Below the pieces are notes generated by a model. That model was not told the origin of the DNA. It did not search any database and saw nothing but the letters and a program-made list of their open reading frames with translations. From assembly GCA_019639175.1 (NCBI GenBank), contig JAHBSK010000001.1, positions 124,001 to 188,000 of the forward strand: a stretch of DNA of 64,000 bases. The letters are read 5' to 3'. How positions within the stretch are numbered: the first letter of the stretch is position 1; the number at the start of each line of letters is the position of its first letter. Source of the stretch: Acidobacteriota bacterium. Lineage in GTDB: Bacteria > Acidobacteriota > Blastocatellia > Pyrinomonadales > Pyrinomonadaceae. This document shows, piece by piece, positions 61,044 to 64,000 of the stretch. A program made the translations under genes and the position numbers.

Positions 61044-61796
61044 ATGAAAGGTCTTCTTGCAATTTTATTCTTGGTATTGCCGTTGGCGGCCCAGACAAAG
61101 GTTGAATTGGACAGCAAATACGATCTGATCCAGGACAATCTGTATCGAATAAAACCAGGCATTGCATTAGAAGTAGCATTTTCTGATACCGGCAAAGCAA
61201 AGGCCTTTCGAATATTCCCGGACGATCCAAAGAACAAAGATTCCTTTCCCAGCATCGAAGTCATCCGAGGAGCTATTCGGGAACTTGTAGGCAGCCGTGC
61301 CTGCCGTGTCCCGTTACGCAGCACACGGGTCAATATCTCATGTTCACTCGGAAAAGGGTGCTATGGTGTTAAGGAGGAGTGGAAGAGCCTTACGACGTTG
61401 ATGGCGTGGCACGAAGAGACATGGTTGTACGCTACGATGTCTCTACATGAAGAGCCTGAAATACCTCCGCCGGGACGTATAAAGCTATTGCCGGGATATA
61501 TACACTTGCCCGGTTGTGGAATTGACACAAGCGTCGGCAGCATAAAAATAGACGGCGGAATGGAGATCCGTTATGACATAGGTCATCTGACGGATAATTT
61601 TGCAAGTCGCTATGCAAATACAAATTCTGCCGAGTGGACGAAGACGGAGTATGTCCGAGATGATTCCGTGTTGATCGTTCTTACAAAAGAGAGACGCATA
61701 ATTGCGAGTTTCGAAAAGGCATCTGCAAATTTTTCCGCAAAGATAGCTTCTCAGGCCGATATTGACGACTTTTTAAAAATGGTACTGACTTACTGA
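61044..61796 (+). CDS. Secreted protein of unknown function
   Basis: 250 residues from the ATG at 61044, ten bases beyond the displaced 3' end. Signal peptide MKGLLAILFLVLPLAAQ (cleaved near 17). The mature protein has a Cys pair at about 86 and 99 (RACRVPL; ISCSLGKGC), a hydrophobic middle and a C-terminal helix pair. Not recognised. A second secreted orphan follows a displaced gene end in the cdsA region as well. Confidence 0.7.
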   Translation: MKGLLAILFLVLPLAAQTKVELDSKYDLIQDNLYRIKPGIALEVAFSDTGKAKAFRIFPDDPKNKDSFPSIEVIRGAIRELVGSRACRVPLRSTRVNISCSLGKGCYGVKEEWKSLTTLMAWHEETWLYATMSLHEEPEIPPPGRIKLLPGYIHLPGCGIDTSVGSIKIDGGMEIRYDIGHLTDNFASRYANTNSAEWTKTEYVRDDSVLIVLTKERRIIASFEKASANFSAKIASQADIDDFLKMVLTY

Positions 61797-61988
61797 TCGC
61801 TCACTAGATGTGCATCATTGACCGATCCAAATTAGCAAGTTGTTGCCTGCAAGGTCATCTTCGAATTTGCTTGTTCAGTGGTTCCTACGATGAAGTCTCT
61901 GACAATCCGGAAAATACAGCAGAATAAAAGACAAAACCCGAAACACACAGAACAGATCCGTCTTTTCAAATATCTTCTTCTGCTCGTT

Positions 61989-63782
61989 TCATTCGGCCAG
62001 TTCCGAATCGAGCGTTTGGGCGATCTTGTCGAGGTTTAGGCTGCGGGCGGAGGCGTTGAATATTTCGGTGTAGGTTCCGTCGCGGTCGTAGAGTTCGGTG
62101 TGGGTTCCTATTTCGACGACGCGGCCTTCTTTGAGGACGTAGATCAGGTCAGAATCGATTATCTGCGAGATGCTGTGAGAGATGACGACCACGGTGCGGT
62201 TCTCTTTTATTGCGTCAAGGCTGTTCTTTATCTGTTCGGTGGCGACGGCGTCAAGGCTGGCGGTCGGTTCATCCAAAAAGATCACCGGTGGGTCTTTCAG
62301 GAACAGCCGCGCGATGGCGATACGCTGCTGCTGTCCGCCGGAGAGCGATTGCGCCTCGCTGTCGTAACCGTTCGGCAGCTTTTCTATCTGATCGTGAAGA
62401 TACGCTTTTTTGGTGGCTTCGACAACTTCTTCTGTGTTCGCCCGCATATATCCATAGCGGATGTTCTCTTCGATAGAGCCGCGAAAGATGTGATTTTTTT
62501 GCAGAACAAGGCCGATCTTTCTCCGCAAAAGCTGTGTGTCGTAATCGGCAAGGTCTTTTCCGTCCAGCAAAATCCTGCCGGATGTCGGCTGATAAAATTT
62601 GCAAAGCAGATTGAGCAGCGTAGATTTTCCCGCTCCGGAAAGCCCGACAAAAGCGACAGTCGTGCCTGCGGGTATCGTCATATTTACGTTCCAGAGCGCC
62701 TGCGTGCCGTTCGGATAGATGAAGCTGACATCGCGAAGCTCAAATTCGCCTTTCAAGTTCTCGACAACAAGATCGCCGCTTTCCTCAGTTTCGTCATCGG
62801 CTTCGATTATTTCAAAGAATCCTTCGGCGTATGTCATCGCTTCGTTCATCTGGTCGTAGATGCGGTGAAGCTGACGGATCGGCGCCGAGACGTTGTTAAA
62901 GAGCATTATGTGAAACATTATGGCGCCGATGGTCATCTGCTCTTCCAAAACAAAATACGCTGTCAGGATTATTATCAGCACAACCCCGATCTGTTCCACA
63001 AAAGTTTTCAGCGCGTCAAAAAGGTAATTCGTCTTTCGCTGTTTTAGCTGGGCATCTATCAGGTTTTGCTGAAGCCGATACTGCTTGTCGCGTTCGTATT
63101 CTTCGCGGACAAAGGATTTTATGACGATGATCGATTCGATGATGTTAAAGAGGCCGTTGGTCTTTTCTTCGCGAAGGGCGCGAAGCCCGCGGCGAACGCC
63201 TTTGAGCAAACCGGCCTGCCGCCAGCTCAAAAGAAAATATATCGGCGTTATGACCGAGGCGACCAGCCCGATATAAAAATTGGCAGTGAACATCAATATC
63301 AATGCCAGGATCGCATTGGCAAAAAGCGGCAGCAGATCAATGAATATGTTGCGGACAAATCCGGTCAGGCTTTCGGTGCCGCGGTCTATACGCGTTTGCA
63401 GCTTGCCGGTGGCGTTCTCATCGCTGGCATAGAAAGCGTAACGATATGTCAGAATTCTCTCAATGGCGTATTGCGAAAGCGCGCTGGAAAGCTGTACGCG
63501 AAGGTTTTCGCCGACCATGCTTTGGCCGTATTTTACGATGATGTTAACAAGCTCTTTTCCAAAAAGAATGGCCGAGATGAAGACCAGAAGGCGCGTGGCT
63601 TCCTGTGCGTGAACGCCCTGCGCCAGCAGCGAATCGACCGTATCGACCGTGTATCGCAGCACGAGCGGATTGACCTGTGCCGCGACTGCTCCGAGCAATG
63701 TCAGCAGCAGCGACGCCGCCACCAAAACACGATGAGGCCTGACAAAAGGCCATAACCTGGATATGATCTGCCAAATGTTCAT
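61989..63782 (-). CDS. ABC transporter, fused permease and ATPase (MsbA-like exporter)
   Basis: 597 residues from the ATG at 63782; a Met ten codons upstream is possible. Six membrane helices (about 15-300), then the ATPase with Walker A FVGLSGAGKST, the Q-loop, signature AQSLSGGQQQRIAIARLF, Walker B PPVIFLDEPTASLD and the H-loop VVISHSIS. Homodimeric exporter of lipids, peptides or drugs. The substrate cannot be told. Divergent from a glycosyltransferase gene, which might suggest envelope glycolipids. Confidence 0.92.
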   Translation of the reverse strand: MNIWQIISRLWPFVRPHRVLVAASLLLTLLGAVAAQVNPLVLRYTVDTVDSLLAQGVHAQEATRLLVFISAILFGKELVNIIVKYGQSMVGENLRVQLSSALSQYAIERILTYRYAFYASDENATGKLQTRIDRGTESLTGFVRNIFIDLLPLFANAILALILMFTANFYIGLVASVITPIYFLLSWRQAGLLKGVRRGLRALREEKTNGLFNIIESIIVIKSFVREEYERDKQYRLQQNLIDAQLKQRKTNYLFDALKTFVEQIGVVLIIILTAYFVLEEQMTIGAIMFHIMLFNNVSAPIRQLHRIYDQMNEAMTYAEGFFEIIEADDETEESGDLVVENLKGEFELRDVSFIYPNGTQALWNVNMTIPAGTTVAFVGLSGAGKSTLLNLLCKFYQPTSGRILLDGKDLADYDTQLLRRKIGLVLQKNHIFRGSIEENIRYGYMRANTEEVVEATKKAYLHDQIEKLPNGYDSEAQSLSGGQQQRIAIARLFLKDPPVIFLDEPTASLDAVATEQIKNSLDAIKENRTVVVISHSISQIIDSDLIYVLKEGRVVEIGTHTELYDRDGTYTEIFNASARSLNLDKIAQTLDSELAE

Positions 63783-63902
63783 TGAAAGGTAAATCTTAAT
63801 GCCAAGTGGCAAGGCATTGCAAAATAAGACGTTCTACGCTGTAATTTTTTACTCGAAACATTTAAATTAGAACGTCAGCCCTGTCATTGCGGCAGACACA
63901 AG

Positions 63903-64000
63903 ATGAATTCATCGAACCAACACCAAAACCCTGAACTTTCGCTCTTTTTGCCCGTGCTGGACGAAGAGGAAAACCTGCGGCCGATGCACGCGAAGATCAA
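63903..64000 (+). CDS. Family 2 glycosyltransferase, N-terminal fragment cut by the window edge
   Basis: The ATG at 63903 is followed by a polar stretch and LSLFLPVLDEEENLRPMHAKI, the first strand and EEENL motif of GT2 enzymes of the dolichol-phosphate-mannose-synthase/ArnC type. The rest is outside the window. Confidence 0.75.
   Translation, partial: MNSSNQHQNPELSLFLPVLDEEENLRPMHAKI

Overview
The window looks like chromosomal DNA from a diderm bacterium, most likely an Acidobacteriota of the Blastocatellia/Pyrinomonadaceae type. The envelope genes (TamB, BamA-like Omp85, TonB-dependent receptor, TonB-domain protein) mark a diderm. A VWFA protein of the acidobacterial type, a CarD regulator and many secreted proteins of unknown function fit that phylum. 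The taxonomic call is an inference from gene content. I saw no rRNA, tRNA or CRISPR array.

Layout. 0-2.6 kb: nucleoside salvage (punA, udk, cdd), with a four-helix-bundle gene flanked by inverted repeats wedged between punA and udk. 2.6-6.3 kb: accessory DNA with a DUF4143 ATPase behind phased palindromes, fragments of two DNA methyltransferases, a HARE-HTH nuclease-like gene and a coupled zinc-ribbon pair. 6.3-11 kb: an exported MTA/SAH-deaminase-like hydrolase, a TonB-domain protein and aspS. 11.2-14.1 kb: a stack of accessory genes (hicAB, a secreted protein, a papain-fold gene pair) behind cdsA, punctuated by displaced copies of the cdsA 3' end. 14-21 kb: uppS-cdsA, truA, pyrE, queF, carD. 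21-26.3 kb: a PhoBR-like and a LytS/LytTR two-component pair. 26.4-34.7 kb: a ZnuD-like receptor, dienelactone hydrolase, sugar kinase, LysW-like protein, VWFA protein and an HD-GYP/GAF/GGDEF enzyme. 34.7-46.5 kb: Omp85, tamB, ribBA with a degenerate RibA half, a LolC/E-like permease, galU. 46.6-52.7 kb: AbgT transporter, serS, mazEF facing mazG, DUF1844, an MBL hydrolase. 52.7-64 kb: an AT-rich orphan gene, NrdR-type boxes and nrdAB, two vapBC-type modules, a small ABC-type ATPase, a deoxyhypusine-synthase-like gene whose 3' end is duplicated around one vapBC, an ABC exporter and the start of a glycosyltransferase.

The most unusual signal is shared by two distant loci, cdsA (11.9-14.1 kb) and the deoxyhypusine-synthase-like gene (60.2-61.0 kb). 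In both, cargo sits directly behind a core gene and is followed by a second, direct-orientation copy of that gene's 3' end. The copies differ partly at synonymous positions, so they look like 3' ends of orthologues from other strains rather than recent local duplications. This suggests a non-autonomous cassette that enters by swapping the 3' end of a conserved gene. No recombinase gene lies nearby, so the mechanism is unknown.
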